Source: Macrosoma leucophasiata
Taxonomy: Eukaryota > Arthropoda > Insecta > Lepidoptera > Hedylidae
Assembly: GCA_036365455.1 (NCBI GenBank)
Contig: JAWQUS010000025.1
Coordinates: forward strand, 22,604,001 to 22,668,000
Direction: 5' to 3'
Length of the DNA: 64,000 nucleotides
Part shown: piece after piece, positions 52,001 to 58,441 of the stretch
Layout: each line of letters starts with the position of its first letter
How positions within the stretch are numbered: the stretch's first letter is position 1
Made by a program: the position numbers and the translations under genes
Notes under the pieces: model-generated
Told to the model about the DNA's origin: nothing
Databases searched by the model: none
What the model saw: only the letters and a program-made list of their open reading frames with translations

Positions 52001-55000
52001 TGTGAAACATCACAAAAGCAGAGGCAACTGGGTAAAACTGATTTGCGTTTCGAATCAATTTATTTCCGTATTACATATGCTATATATTTTGCTACCTAGA
52101 CCAATTCAACTTGAACCTTTCTCTTTTTTTTTCATTTTAAGGCGCAAAGTATGCAACTTACCTAAAATATAAATGAGTATAAAACAGCTGTCACATGACA
52201 TGCCCACAATAAAGCGGCAAACTGAGAAGTCCCAGAAGCCATTCGTGAAAATTGTCCCAACGCCTCCTACAAAGCCCAGCATATTTGCCACTGAAATTGT
52301 TAAGAATAGCATTATAAATATGTAAGGATTGAAATATATGTCCGCGTATTACCTATCACGAAGCAAAGCAACACAGGGATGGCAACCTGAGAACGGATGT
52401 GCATTTTGATCATCGGTTTTTGTGTCGGTCCTGTCTATAGGATGCAGTATTCCTCTAACATGTGAATTGCATGTTTGTTTGTAAGCTTGTTTGCCATTAT
52501 CGTTTTTAATCATGATATAAGTAGGCTTTAAATCACGCAGAGAACAATGGAGAGAGCTACGATCGGCGATTTCCTGCGAGATCAGAAATGAGGAGATCTG
52601 TATGAGAATCAAAGTAACCGACATAACTAAGCCATTAGCTAAACTCAAATGATAGTAGGCAGGGCATATAGCTAGAAGTACCGACGACCGTTAGGGTAAA
52701 GGGGTTTACGAGTGGCCACAGTATACCGGAAGACGAAGTGTGGGCAGGTTCGCCATGACGTGGACGACACCCTGGTGAAGTTCACTAGCAATTGATGGAT
52801 GAATGCCGCCCAGCATCGTTCATTGTAAATGTATTTGGGGAGGCTCTTGTACTGCTGTGAGCATTTTTCGGTTGAAACTGGTTGAAACTATGACCATGAT
52901 AACCATTATTATTTTTCTACTTACAAATAAGAATGGGTATTCTTCCATACATATCCGCGAGAATACCGCACAAGATGCCACCGGCGATAGATCCCATAAA
53001 GTTAATGGTTTGAGCCCAAGGGACCAGACTGGCATTATCGCAGACCCACTCACGCTGAAAATTGAACCGTTATAATCGTAACGGATCTTGAGTGCTGACA
53101 TTCACACGTGCAGATATGGATTATTGGGTCTCCTGGCGTTATGAAGTAAGTAATCTGTACAGTGATTGGTCCATTGAACGATGCGTTATGGTTGTCAGTT
53201 GTGATTCGTTCTTTGTTTTCACTCTAGACCAATAGGTAAACATTTTATGTAGCTATATTTGCTAGATGCCCATGATGCCCAATGCGATCTTCACTGTCAT
53301 CCAGCGCTCAAGATTCGTGCTCATATTAAACTTTAACTCATTCAGTTATTATTGTCCAATCATAATGTTTCTGTTTTTAAACAAAGCACTTCGGCTGCGT
53401 TGAAATCTGTATTTTATGTGCTCATATTTCTTTGTGAACAGTTTTGATTTAATTTTTTATGGATTGAGATACATTTTGCTATTGCAATTTATGAAGACCA
53501 GGGGGGCCGATCGCCTAACTCAAATCCTTTCGTTTAGCATTCGATTATGACAACATCTTAAATCCTAAAGTCCATAACATCCTAAAGTGTTTTCATCCAC
53601 AATATTTCATTGCTCAGGACCATAGTGTTCATACAATTAAATATTACCTACTCGTATTAGCAGTAACTGTCAATGTTAAGCCTATAGCAACGAGCCACTT
53701 TTTTATGAAAGTAACACTTTTATAGAATTTACTTGGTCCTATGCCTATAATGCAAATTTATCTGACATGGCATGGTTGATCATGAGTTAAAAAAAATATG
53801 ATTTTCTGCTAACCAAGTAACAGTACCTCACTAACAACAGTGGAGTACGGTATATCTTCAAAAAGGAACTCCCAACCGTTTCTGCATGGTATAGTCGGAG
53901 TATCAGGATCTGGTGGTTGTAATGTCTCTAGGACATGTGTCCAGTTAGCGTCATACATCATACAGTGGTCGTATTCTCCTTCGGCAGCGCCAGGTATTGA
54001 AAGGAGTCGCCTGGAATGTAAAATTAACAACTTTTTACGCCTGTTCAAACAATCAACACGAATTGTGTGAGAGCCAAAGATGGGATATTTGGATCTATTC
54101 AACTGACGCGCTCTAGTGAGGACTCGAGCGCGGCAGTTTAAGATATTGGGATATCACCTATTTTTTTATCTAATGAAGGTGGCAATCAAGCGTACAGTTC
54201 ACATTGATGTTAAGCGATGACTGAAGCTAATAAACACTCGCACAAAGACCGGGGGGCCGACCGGATAACTCTTCTAGTTTCGTTTAGAACGTTATCTTGT
54301 CAGTATCGTCCCGCCCATTAAAACATTTTGCTCCCTGCGGACGAAAACACTTCTAGGAAAAATAAGGCGGTATGACATGGGTATGACGGTCATAATCAAA
54401 AGCTGAACGAAAGTAAGAGTTAGGCGGTCGGCCCCGACAAAATGCAGATGCGTTGCCACCCCTAAGTTGTGGTCTCTGTAATAGTTATTAGGGGGTCCAT
54501 ATAGGCTCAAGGATCATTATCTATAAATAATGATTTATTGGAGCACCAGGTATTTAGAGAGGATGTTGTGAGTGTAGCCCGTACGTGCAACTTTTTGATA
54601 ATAAAATAACGGCTACCCTACAGCTACGGGCTAAAACCCATTAAAGACATATTTCAGAAAGCTTAGATCTGATGGAGGTATTCCACAAAGATTGTAGCTA
54701 CGTAAATTGACGCAGTAACTTATCGCCTACCGATAAGCTAACAGCAAATCTCGTATGACTTAATCATAGGCGAGAATGTAATTTCTGCCTATATGTAAAT
54801 ATTGATAAGATAATTGGGGATAATTAGGCGTGATAATTAATAGTATACAATTTATCGTTAAGAAACGTGCGAAAAAATTTTGCTCTGCAGGTTCGAATAG
54901 TCGTTCCTGAAGAAATCAACAAAGCTGGTGGTAGCGCTCCAGTGACGGAGCTCGCGGGCGTAGGCACCACCGCATTACCTAATATACTTGCCGCTAAATG

Positions 55001-58000
55001 GTAGTGTTCAGCACTATCGTGTTCCGGTCAGGTGGTAATGTACGGCCCTGTAATTTCCGGCACAGAGCATAAAACCTTAGGCCTCAGGAGTGGTAACGCA
55101 TCTGCATTTTGACCTCGGTCTTTGTGTGGGTGTCTATAGGCTGCAGTTATCACTTAACATCAATGTGAACTGCATGCATGTTTGCCACTTCCATTACATA
55201 AAAAAAAAGCAATGCGGTAAGTAAATGAAAAATAAAGTATGTAGGTATACCACCACCATCACCGCCGCCGCCGCCGCCACCACCACTACCACCACCACCA
55301 CGACCACCTCCATCACCACAACGACAGCTATCTTTGGGTCCCCAATAATCAAGCGGGCGCAATTCTGGTCCCTCTTACGCGTTTTCAATCAGGGTCACGT
55401 GTCCTGACGTGAGTTGAACATTTTTACCAAAATTCACAACGTCGCTAAAAACGAAGTTTTCACTTCAAAAATACATACCTTAATACCACGTCCAGACCTT
55501 CTAATTCAGGTACTTTGCACCAATGCTCCTGGGGAGTCGCCGCTATGAACATCTGGCTGAGGTATACGAAGGACCAGACCATGCCGAATGGGAGCATGGC
55601 GACGAACAGCAGTCGCTGATAAAGCCCCATCTCTCCCATATGGTAGATCACCGCCTCTAACGCTGAGCTGATGTCGTTTTTTCCTTCTTTGGTCTCCTGC
55701 ATGTATGATTTTGTTTAAAATATAACCTTCAAAAACAATTTCGTCAGTTGTTGTAATTCGAACCAAAATTATAAATATGTAATTCTTGTCTGTTTCGCTT
55801 TACCGCTTAGCTGACTGTGGTGAAATTTAAAATGGAGTAAGAAGAATAACGAGTACTTTTTGTGCCAAACACACATATAACCCGAACAAAGTCGTGAGAA
55901 ACAGCTAGCACGTTGTTGAAATGCAGACTAATGCAGATTAATGCGACTTATTTTCGTTTTTGTTTATATTTTGTTGTTGTTTTTAATTTTTTATGGGCAT
56001 GTCTCAGGACTGCTCCAATAAAGTTATTTCATTCATTCATTCATTCATTCATTCATTTGAATGTTTGTAAGCGCATCATCATTATCATCATCATCATATC
56101 AGCCATAGGACGTCCACTGCTGAACAAAGGCCGGTCTCCCGCAATATCTCAGGCTTAGTCGACGCTAAACTGCCGTCCTCTGTCTTCAGCTGCATCAGCC
56201 GGCTCTGTCCAATAGACAGATCCCTTGCAAACACTTTGGAGCCCTTGTTTCTCTCTATCGTTTCCTCAACACATTTTGTGTTGAAGGTTCTGATATCGTG
56301 CCGCAAGAATTGTTGGATCTGTCTATTAAGTTGCCGGTATTTTTCAGCTCCATCAGAGGTCTGCAGTGTCATTGAGCGTCGTTCTGCCATAAGGTTGAGG
56401 ATTTGATCGGTAAGTTTTTGAGGTCTATTTCGTCGGCGAGTTTTGAAGTATTTATACCCCACCGACTGGACAGTTTCTACCGACCTGTCATTCATATCGT
56501 CCACTGAGATATAATCCTCCAGGCAAGCAAAGCGATTTTGCAATTCGAGCTGAAAGCTCTCGGGGTTTTGTATGTGAGAAACAGTAGGTCGGAGCGTAGA
56601 CTTCATTAGACGAGATCTTTCGATCTTGATGTTTAAATTCAATGTGCCCCTAACCATTCGGTGATCACTTCCGGTTTTCACCCTGTGAATCACGGAGACA
56701 TCATTGAATATGTGTTTCTTGTTGGTCATAATGAAGTCTATCTCATTTTTTGTGGAACCGTCGGGGCTCATCCAGGTCCATTTCCTATGAGGCGGCTTCT
56801 TGAAAAAGGAGTTCATCATAAAAAGTTCCTCCTTCTCTAGAAAATTGGCCAGCCTCTGGCCCCTAGGGTGCCGATTCCCACATCCAAATTGCCCCACTCT
56901 CAGCTCATTATCGCATCCCTTGCCCAGCTTTGCGTTGAAGACTCCCATTACAACAGCGAAATACGTTTTGGAAGTATGTATGGCCCTACTTATGTCCTCA
57001 TACATAGTTTCCCCCCGGTCGTCCGGGTGTGCCGAGGTCGGTGCGTAGACCTGGATGACCTTCAAGGAATATCTCTTGGATACTCTGAGTATCAGGTACG
57101 CGACCCTACTCGACACACTCGTGATGCATTCAATGTTGTTAACGAGAGACTTGTCGACGATAAACCCGACACCACCTTGGGACTGCTGGTCACCCTCCCG
57201 GTAGTAGAACAAGTTGCCAGACTTCAGGGTTATCGTGTCCTCTCCCTCTCTACGGACTTCAGATAGACCTAAGATGTCCCAGTGCAACTTGTTCAATTCT
57301 TCTTCCAGCTCAGCAATTTTCTCGTCTGTCCTTAACGTGCGTGTATTGTATGTTACCAGTGATAACCTACGTCGGTTTTCCGTTGTGCATGCCGAAGGCG
57401 TTTGACGGAAGCGACTCACCCGGAGATTCTTAGCACCACTGGCTCCAGAGCTCGACCAGCGCCCGTCCACGCTGGTTTTGCTCCTGGAGCCGCCAGGCAC
57501 TTGGGGCCTTTTCCTCGTCTGCATTTCCATCTTGAGGGGGGGGGGGATTTAGACCATAACCCGCCGCGAGAGAAGAACGATTTTAGCTAAGGATGACCTC
57601 ACTATGGTCCATCCACGTCCACGCTTAAATATTGATTGACAGTATCTATGAATGCAACAAACGTTTACTGCTACATCTCTCACTAAAATAAGCTAATAAC
57701 GTAATTATTTTTAAGACTAGCTGTCTCGAGAAACTTCGTATCGCCCTAAAGGTATAAAAAATATAAACATGTCCATAAAACGAAAATATTTTATTTTGGG
57801 GAGAGTCACTCTTCCCATTGAGAAATATAAAAAATAAACTGCAACCCATTCTCATACCTACCAAATATACACACAACATTTCTTAATGATTGGTCCAGCC
57901 GTTTTGGAGGAGTATTGTTACAAGCACTGTGACACGAGATTTTATATTTAAGATTAGCTCCAATGTAGGTACCTAATTAACTTTTTATCGTTTAGTTTAG

Positions 58001-58197
58001 GTACTCCTGTATGAAGTAGGTACCTAAATATCCTAACTTTGGTAGCGGCGCGGCGACATGAATAACTCTGTGTAGGTAGGTACGAAAATTATAAAAATAA
58101 CATCATAAAATAATATTATAGCCATAAAAATAAAAAAAATCCCACTTGGCCTCACCATGCTTTCTTCTCGTTTCTGTACTTCACTATCGTTTTCCAT
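39987..58197 (-). CDS. SLC22-type organic ion transporter (MFS), 12 coding exons, 564 residues
   Basis: Exons in transcript order: 58197-58156, 55696-55479, 54010-53827, 53054-52925, 52290-52162, 51035-50843, 49904-49799, 48961-48729, 48568-48489, 42397-42222, 40325-40171, 40035-39987. All introns are GT-AG, all phases agree, and the total is 1695 bases. The protein has the SLC22 plan: a membrane segment near residues 41-60, a long extracellular loop with several Cys and an N-glycosylation site (NWT at 109), the MFS motif GILADMYGR near 179-186, PESARWL at 295-301 before the cytoplasmic loop, a second MFS motif DRFGRRW near 411-417, and LPDTSGRSMPQT at 523-534 after the last membrane segment. 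SLC22 proteins move organic cations, anions or carnitine across the plasma membrane. The substrate here cannot be told. The gene is transcribed away from the 61678 gene. Confidence 0.93.
40171..40325 (-). CDS. Transporter exon 11
   Basis: Encodes the last membrane segment (SLLLMGGVGLVGAAVAFLLP) and LPDTSGRSMPQTLDDWE, the conserved SLC22 end. Acceptor CCTCTTGAAG, donor GTAAGT. Reading through the donor gives a stop at once (AAG TAA). Confidence 0.92.
40372..40515 (+). repeat. SINE-A 3' half (intron)
   Basis: Starts at ACGGCCCTGTAATTTCCGG and ends GCTTGTTCGCCACATC. Antisense to the transporter. Confidence 0.85.
40560..40890 (+). repeat. Dispersed repeat R, copy 1 (intron)
   Basis: AATATGTAATAATACTACGT, ATAGAATGGACACTTCGACG, CCCCTCTTATGGGCGAC and TGTATGGAATTTTGGCGG recur in the same order at 63160-63410. 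No ends or coding capacity recognised. Confidence 0.65.
40974..41187 (+). repeat. SINE-B, tRNA-derived SINE (intron)
   Basis: A box GGTTAGTCCAGCGGTG, B box GGTTCGATCCC, body GTATGTGTTGTATGTGTACA, A-rich tail at 41173-41182. Confidence 0.9.
41313..41615. mobile_element. hAT-like MITE (copy 4, intron)
   Basis: CATAGAGCAACACCGG and CGCGTTGCTCTATG ends; exact 8-bp duplication GTAGTGGT at 41305-41312 and 41616-41623. Confidence 0.92.
41920..42200 (-). repeat. SINE-A copy next to a splice donor
   Basis: Inverted copy from TTTTTTTTTTAATGTTTTGG to GAGCTCCGTCACTGGAG. Its head end lies about 20 bp from the exon 10 donor (42217-42221), in the sense orientation of the transporter. Confidence 0.9.
42222..42397 (-). 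CDS. Transporter exon 10
   Basis: Encodes VSARFFTNMAYCAVIQWTPE, LMPTMVRASGASF and a membrane segment. Donor GTAAGT; a SINE-A starts about 20 bp past it. Acceptor TGTTACCAG; a Penelope-like element ends about 20 bp before it. Confidence 0.93.
42435..44238 (+). pseudogene. Penelope reverse transcriptase with GIY-YIG endonuclease, one frameshift
   Basis: The first frame (525 codons to 44012) has the Penelope reverse transcriptase: VLRADKGNATVVMDTSDY, KLYGLPKIHKTGAPLRPIVS, MVSFDVESLFTCLPV, GVAMGSSVSPIVADIFME and active site YKRYVDDTFTI. The GIY-YIG domain follows (GIYKLHCDCGLSYIGQTKR). Near 43990-44010 the frame shifts, and the end (AVCEHIADKPKHYIRFDK, GWRLSTSWEPIL) continues in another frame to 44238. 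The N-terminal part found in full elements is missing. Inactive by truncation and frameshift. Confidence 0.92.
44360..44380 (+). ncRNA. Hammerhead-like core at the Penelope 3' region
   Basis: CTGAAAAG-CGACC-GAAACGTC has the order of a hammerhead core (CUGANGA, stem, GAAA, then the GUC/GUH strand). Penelope elements are known to carry minimal hammerhead motifs. The stem II here is very short and the core is not a perfect match, so activity is doubtful. Confidence 0.35.
44686..44830. repeat. DIRS left inverted terminal repeat
   Basis: ACCACCTTTGAGATGAACG to GGCCATCTTCCTCAGTAC, the reverse complement of 48237-48395 with a few changes. Confidence 0.9.
44911..44959. repeat. DIRS internal complementary region
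   Basis: Repeats the outermost 45 or so bases of the right terminal repeat in inverted orientation, next to the left terminal repeat. Confidence 0.8.
45293..46727 (-). pseudogene. DIRS tyrosine recombinase, broken
   Basis: Two overlapping frames (46727-45819 and 45889-45341). The first carries the N-terminal SAM-like domain (YLCYLYTDKKLAPRTIAVHK). The second has the catalytic domain: TGRRVHDLTLLS with the first catalytic Arg and AGSFRAVVSTNNW with the second Arg region. After DEILKRSN a TAG replaces the usual Trp codon, and the frame goes on with TKNTFFRHYFKK, which carries the likely catalytic Tyr. At least one frameshift and one stop. Confidence 0.88.
46828..47771 (-). pseudogene. DIRS reverse transcriptase and RNase H, broken
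   Basis: Reverse transcriptase: GGIRPIFNLKRLNDYV, MMKIDFSQAYFHVPIS, CLPFGLASAPSAFAKITNWV, VIVYLDDFLFMHE. RNase H in another frame: ITTDAADRGWGAIANSRHLW, WHSNLKELWAVHEVLQ. Upstream, AGRLADFANQWE (about 47775-47825) is the start of the domain, and part of the region between it and GGIRP seems deleted. Confidence 0.88.
47830..48236. other. Remnant between DIRS reverse transcriptase and right repeat
   Basis: Only about 400 bases where a gag gene is expected, including a C-rich run at 47875-47884. No gag frame is recognisable, so this copy appears internally deleted. Confidence 0.5.
48237..48412. repeat. DIRS right inverted terminal repeat
   Basis: GTACTGAGGAAGATGGCCGC to GGCTCGAACACCTAAATAC. 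The outer 25 bases beyond the pairing with the left repeat are matched by the internal complementary region. Confidence 0.88.
48489..48568 (-). CDS. Transporter exon 9
   Basis: Encodes FGRRWLVGAPMLISGVVC and VICAFVPR, completing the second MFS motif. Acceptor TTTTCAACAG, donor GTAAGT. It is followed by the 6.1-kb intron 9. Confidence 0.92.
48729..48961 (-). CDS. Transporter exon 8
   Basis: Encodes the end of the cytoplasmic loop (TTKEKEESVLVLFKRPSLR) and two membrane segments (TIFLIIAFMAVALVFDALI; FTVSSATEIPSVILLVLLMD). Acceptor TTCACTAG, donor GTACTC, a weaker than average site. Confidence 0.9.
49045..49332 (-). repeat. SINE-A copy (intron)
   Basis: TTTTTTTATGTAATGGAAG to GGAGCTCTACCACCAGTA. 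A phrase ACCTAATA(A/C)ATAAAAAATA, TAGGTT(T/A)ATGAT occurs on both sides (about 49012-49040 and 49340-49366), suggesting a long target duplication. Confidence 0.92.
49420..49610. mobile_element. MITE-M7 copy 1 (GGGGACCGACC ends)
   Basis: GGGGACCGACCCCCTAACTC, ATTATGACATCATCTTGTCA is inverted as TGACAAGATAACATCATAAT, AAGCGGTCGGCACC. About 190 bp. Related copies at 53503-53600 and 54249-54438. Confidence 0.78.
49799..49904 (-). CDS. Transporter exon 7
   Basis: Encodes WLVTQGRMDDVVKVLKKFEK, the start of the large cytoplasmic loop after PESAR. Acceptor TTTTCAG, donor GTAAGT. Confidence 0.92.
49955..50455 (-). mobile_element. R4/Dong-like LINE 3' end within a TAA tract
   Basis: The minus strand carries a 108-codon frame (50434-50108) starting MPDIVVIDRSERRVMMIDIT, then EKDKEIKYLDLAHEVVAMW and ARIVRRFLSL, which matches the C-terminal end (restriction-like endonuclease region) of site-specific non-LTR elements. 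(ATT)n stands at both borders: 49957-49972 and 50434-50452. Dong-type R4 elements are known to target TAA repeats, which fits. Strongly 5' truncated. Confidence 0.6.
50843..51035 (-). CDS. Transporter exon 6
   Basis: Encodes VLEYVGIKHRTWVANMSIAF, FFGGGCMLLPWLALWIADWR and the signature VPESAR. GC-rich at third positions compared with the introns. Acceptor TTTTTCCAG, donor GTAATT. A SINE-B starts about 30 bp upstream of its acceptor. Confidence 0.94.
51066..51290 (+). repeat. SINE-B copy next to exon 6
   Basis: AACCCGGTTAGTCCAGCGG, GGTTCGATCCCCGCACCGGG, GTATGTGTTGTATGTGTACA; ends in a 21-base T run (51268-51288). The T run at the 3' end is unusual for this family, whose other copies end in A. 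Confidence 0.9.
51420..51690 (+). repeat. SINE-A copy (intron)
   Basis: CTCCAGTGTCGGAGCTCGCG to GTTTGCCACATCCATTGCAT and polyA. Confidence 0.9.
51703..51905 (+). repeat. SINE-A copy, diverged subfamily (intron)
   Basis: ATTATCGTGTTCCGGTGATA, TAACTATCACAGAGACAGAA, ACATCCATGTGAACTGCATG; tail TTCGTTACATAACAAAA. It follows the previous copy in tandem. Confidence 0.82.
52162..52290 (-). CDS. Transporter exon 5
   Basis: Encodes GFVGGVGTIFTNGFWDFSVC, RFIVGMSCDSCFILIYIL, the fourth and fifth membrane segments. Acceptor AATTTCAG, donor GTAAGT. Confidence 0.92.
52350..52505 (+). repeat. SINE-A fragment, very diverged (intron)
   Basis: GGATGGCAACCTGAGAACGG, ATGTGCATTTTGATCATCGG, GTGAATTGCATGTTTGTTTG. 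Confidence 0.6.
52525..52910 (+). pseudogene. RTE 3' end, heavily decayed (intron)
   Basis: Base-level match to 3620-3985: GCAGAGAACAATGGAGAGAG, ATCAAAGTAACCGACATA, TACCGGAAGACGAAGTGTGG, TTGGGGAGGCTCTTGTAC. Several frameshifts and stops; older than the 3444 copy. Confidence 0.8.
52925..53054 (-). CDS. Transporter exon 4
   Basis: Encodes REWVCDNASLVPWAQTINF, the second membrane segment and the MFS motif GILADMYGRIPIL. Acceptor ATTTTCAG, donor GTAAGT. The visible long frame on this strand is a different frame. Confidence 0.92.
53503..53600. repeat. MITE-M7 partial copy (intron)
   Basis: GGGGGGCCGATCGCCTAACTC, then CGATTATGACAACATCTTA; the right arm is missing. Confidence 0.6.
53827..54010 (-). 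CDS. Transporter exon 3
   Basis: Encodes most of the extracellular loop: CMMYDANWTHVLETLQPPD, CRNGWEFLFEDIPYSTVVSE. Contains the NWT glycosylation site and conserved Cys. Acceptor TACATTCCAG, donor GTACTG. Confidence 0.92.
54163..54530 (-). repeat. SINE-A copy split by MITE-M7 (intron)
   Basis: Part 1 ends CACTCGCACAAAGACC at about 54248. Part 2 resumes ACAAAATGCAGATGCGTTGC at about 54439 and carries the CTGTAATAGTTATTAGGGGG subfamily marker. Confidence 0.85.
54249..54438. mobile_element. MITE-M7 copy inside a SINE-A
   Basis: GGGGGGCCGACCGGATAACT at the left, inverted as GAGTTAGGCGGTCGGCCCC at the right. Interior ATCTTGTCAGTATCG matches 49470. The clean break in the SINE fixes its borders to within a few bases. 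Confidence 0.85.
54531..54924. other. Intron sequence without recognised features
   Basis: No repeat shared with the window. Confidence 0.4.
54925..55208 (+). repeat. SINE-A copy, full length (intron)
   Basis: GCTGGTGGTAGCGCTCCAGT to TTTGCCACTTCCATTACAT and A8. A good reference copy. Confidence 0.93.
55247..55320. repeat. CCA/CCG trinucleotide microsatellite
   Basis: Imperfect (CCACCATCACCGCCGCCGCC)-type run about 160 bp past the exon 2 donor. Confidence 0.9.
55479..55696 (-). CDS. Transporter exon 2
   Basis: Encodes ALEAVIYHMGEMGLYQRLLF and the first membrane segment, then MFIAATPQEHWCKVPELEG. Acceptor CATACATGCAG (weak pyrimidine tract), donor GTATGT. An alternative is translation from ATG at 55702, which would remove the need for exon 1. 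Confidence 0.88.
55940..56056 (+). repeat. LINE 3' tail with (ATTC)n
   Basis: GGGCATGTCTCAGGACTGCT, CCAATAAAGTTATTTCATTC followed by seven ATTC units. It meets the minus-strand RTE tail-to-tail. Confidence 0.6.
56089..57610 (-). mobile_element. RTE-clade LINE with internal deletion (intron 1)
   Basis: 5' end with a C run (57534-57545 on the reverse strand), the endonuclease ORF, then a direct jump to the RTE 3' end (GGCCTTTGTTCAGCAGTGGA, CGTCCTATGGCTGATATGAT) and a GAT-rich tail. The reverse transcriptase is absent. Confidence 0.88.
56094..57530 (-). CDS. RTE apurinic-type endonuclease ORF, reverse transcriptase deleted (478 residues)
   Basis: An open 478-codon frame. Endonuclease motifs: LVTYNTRTLRTDEK near 59-72, ILGLSEVRR near 90-98 with the catalytic Glu, IQVYAPTSAHPDD, a GDFNAKLG-type motif that here reads GVFNAKLG near 197 (catalytic Asp replaced by Val), KWTWMSPDGSTKNEIDFIMT and TGSDHRMVRGTL near 300. 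After residue 460 or so the frame enters the 3' tail (RETGLCSAVDVLWLI). The D-to-V change and missing polymerase make an inactive product. Confidence 0.9.
   Translation of the reverse strand: MEMQTRKRPQVPGGSRSKTSVDGRWSSSGASGAKNLRVSRFRQTPSACTTENRRRLSLVTYNTRTLRTDEKIAELEEELNKLHWDILGLSEVRREGEDTITLKSGNLFYYREGDQQSQGGVGFIVDKSLVNNIECITSVSSRVAYLILRVSKRYSLKVIQVYAPTSAHPDDRGETMYEDISRAIHTSKTYFAVVMGVFNAKLGKGCDNELRVGQFGCGNRHPRGQRLANFLEKEELFMMNSFFKKPPHRKWTWMSPDGSTKNEIDFIMTNKKHIFNDVSVIHRVKTGSDHRMVRGTLNLNIKIERSRLMKSTLRPTVSHIQNPESFQLELQNRFACLEDYISVDDMNDRSVETVQSVGYKYFKTRRRNRPQKLTDQILNLMAERRSMTLQTSDGAEKYRQLNRQIQQFLRHDIRTFNTKCVEETIERNKGSKVFARDLSIGQSRLMQLKTEDGSLASTKPEILRETGLCSAVDVLWLI
57717..57955. repeat. Dispersed ACTAGCTG repeat (intron 1)
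   Basis: ACTAGCTGTCTCGAGAAACT, TTCGTATCGCCC at the start; TTGGTCCAGCCGTTTTGGAG, GAGTATTGTTACAAGCACTG, TGACACGAGATTTTATATTT at the end. Confidence 0.65.
58156..58197 (-). CDS. Transporter exon 1 (start codon)
   Basis: ATG in a good insect context (AAAATGG), 14 codons (MENDSEVQKREESM), donor GTGAGG. The phase matches exon 2 exactly and the acidic/basic start is usual for the family. No intron-free alternative explains this conserved context, but expression data are lacking. Confidence 0.7.
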
Positions 58198-58233
58198 TTT
58201 GCTTTTTTATTTCACACAATTTTATAACGTATC

Positions 58234-58238
58234 ACTGA
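58234..58238 (-). promoter_or_regulatory. Possible initiator of the transporter gene
   Basis: TCAGT on the minus strand, the core of the arthropod initiator, about 37 bases upstream of the ATG. No TATA box is evident. Inference from motif and position only. Confidence 0.3.
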
Positions 58239-58441
58239 TAACCTTCACTGATGGCGACTGAATTAAATTCGTGATTAAGTAATTATTTCTTATCCGAAAC
58301 TGATATGTTACTATAGGTACCACATACCGCGATGTTTTATTAAACGTAGTAGGTACCTAGTTAATGTACGAGTGTAGGTAAACTAGGTAATGACTTGTTT
58401 GTGTTACCTACTGAATTAAAAAATGAATTAGAAAAGATCGT

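Noticed and set aside
55150..55407. Gly-, Val- or Thr-rich short frames
   Set aside because: Translations of a CCA/CCG microsatellite in three frames.
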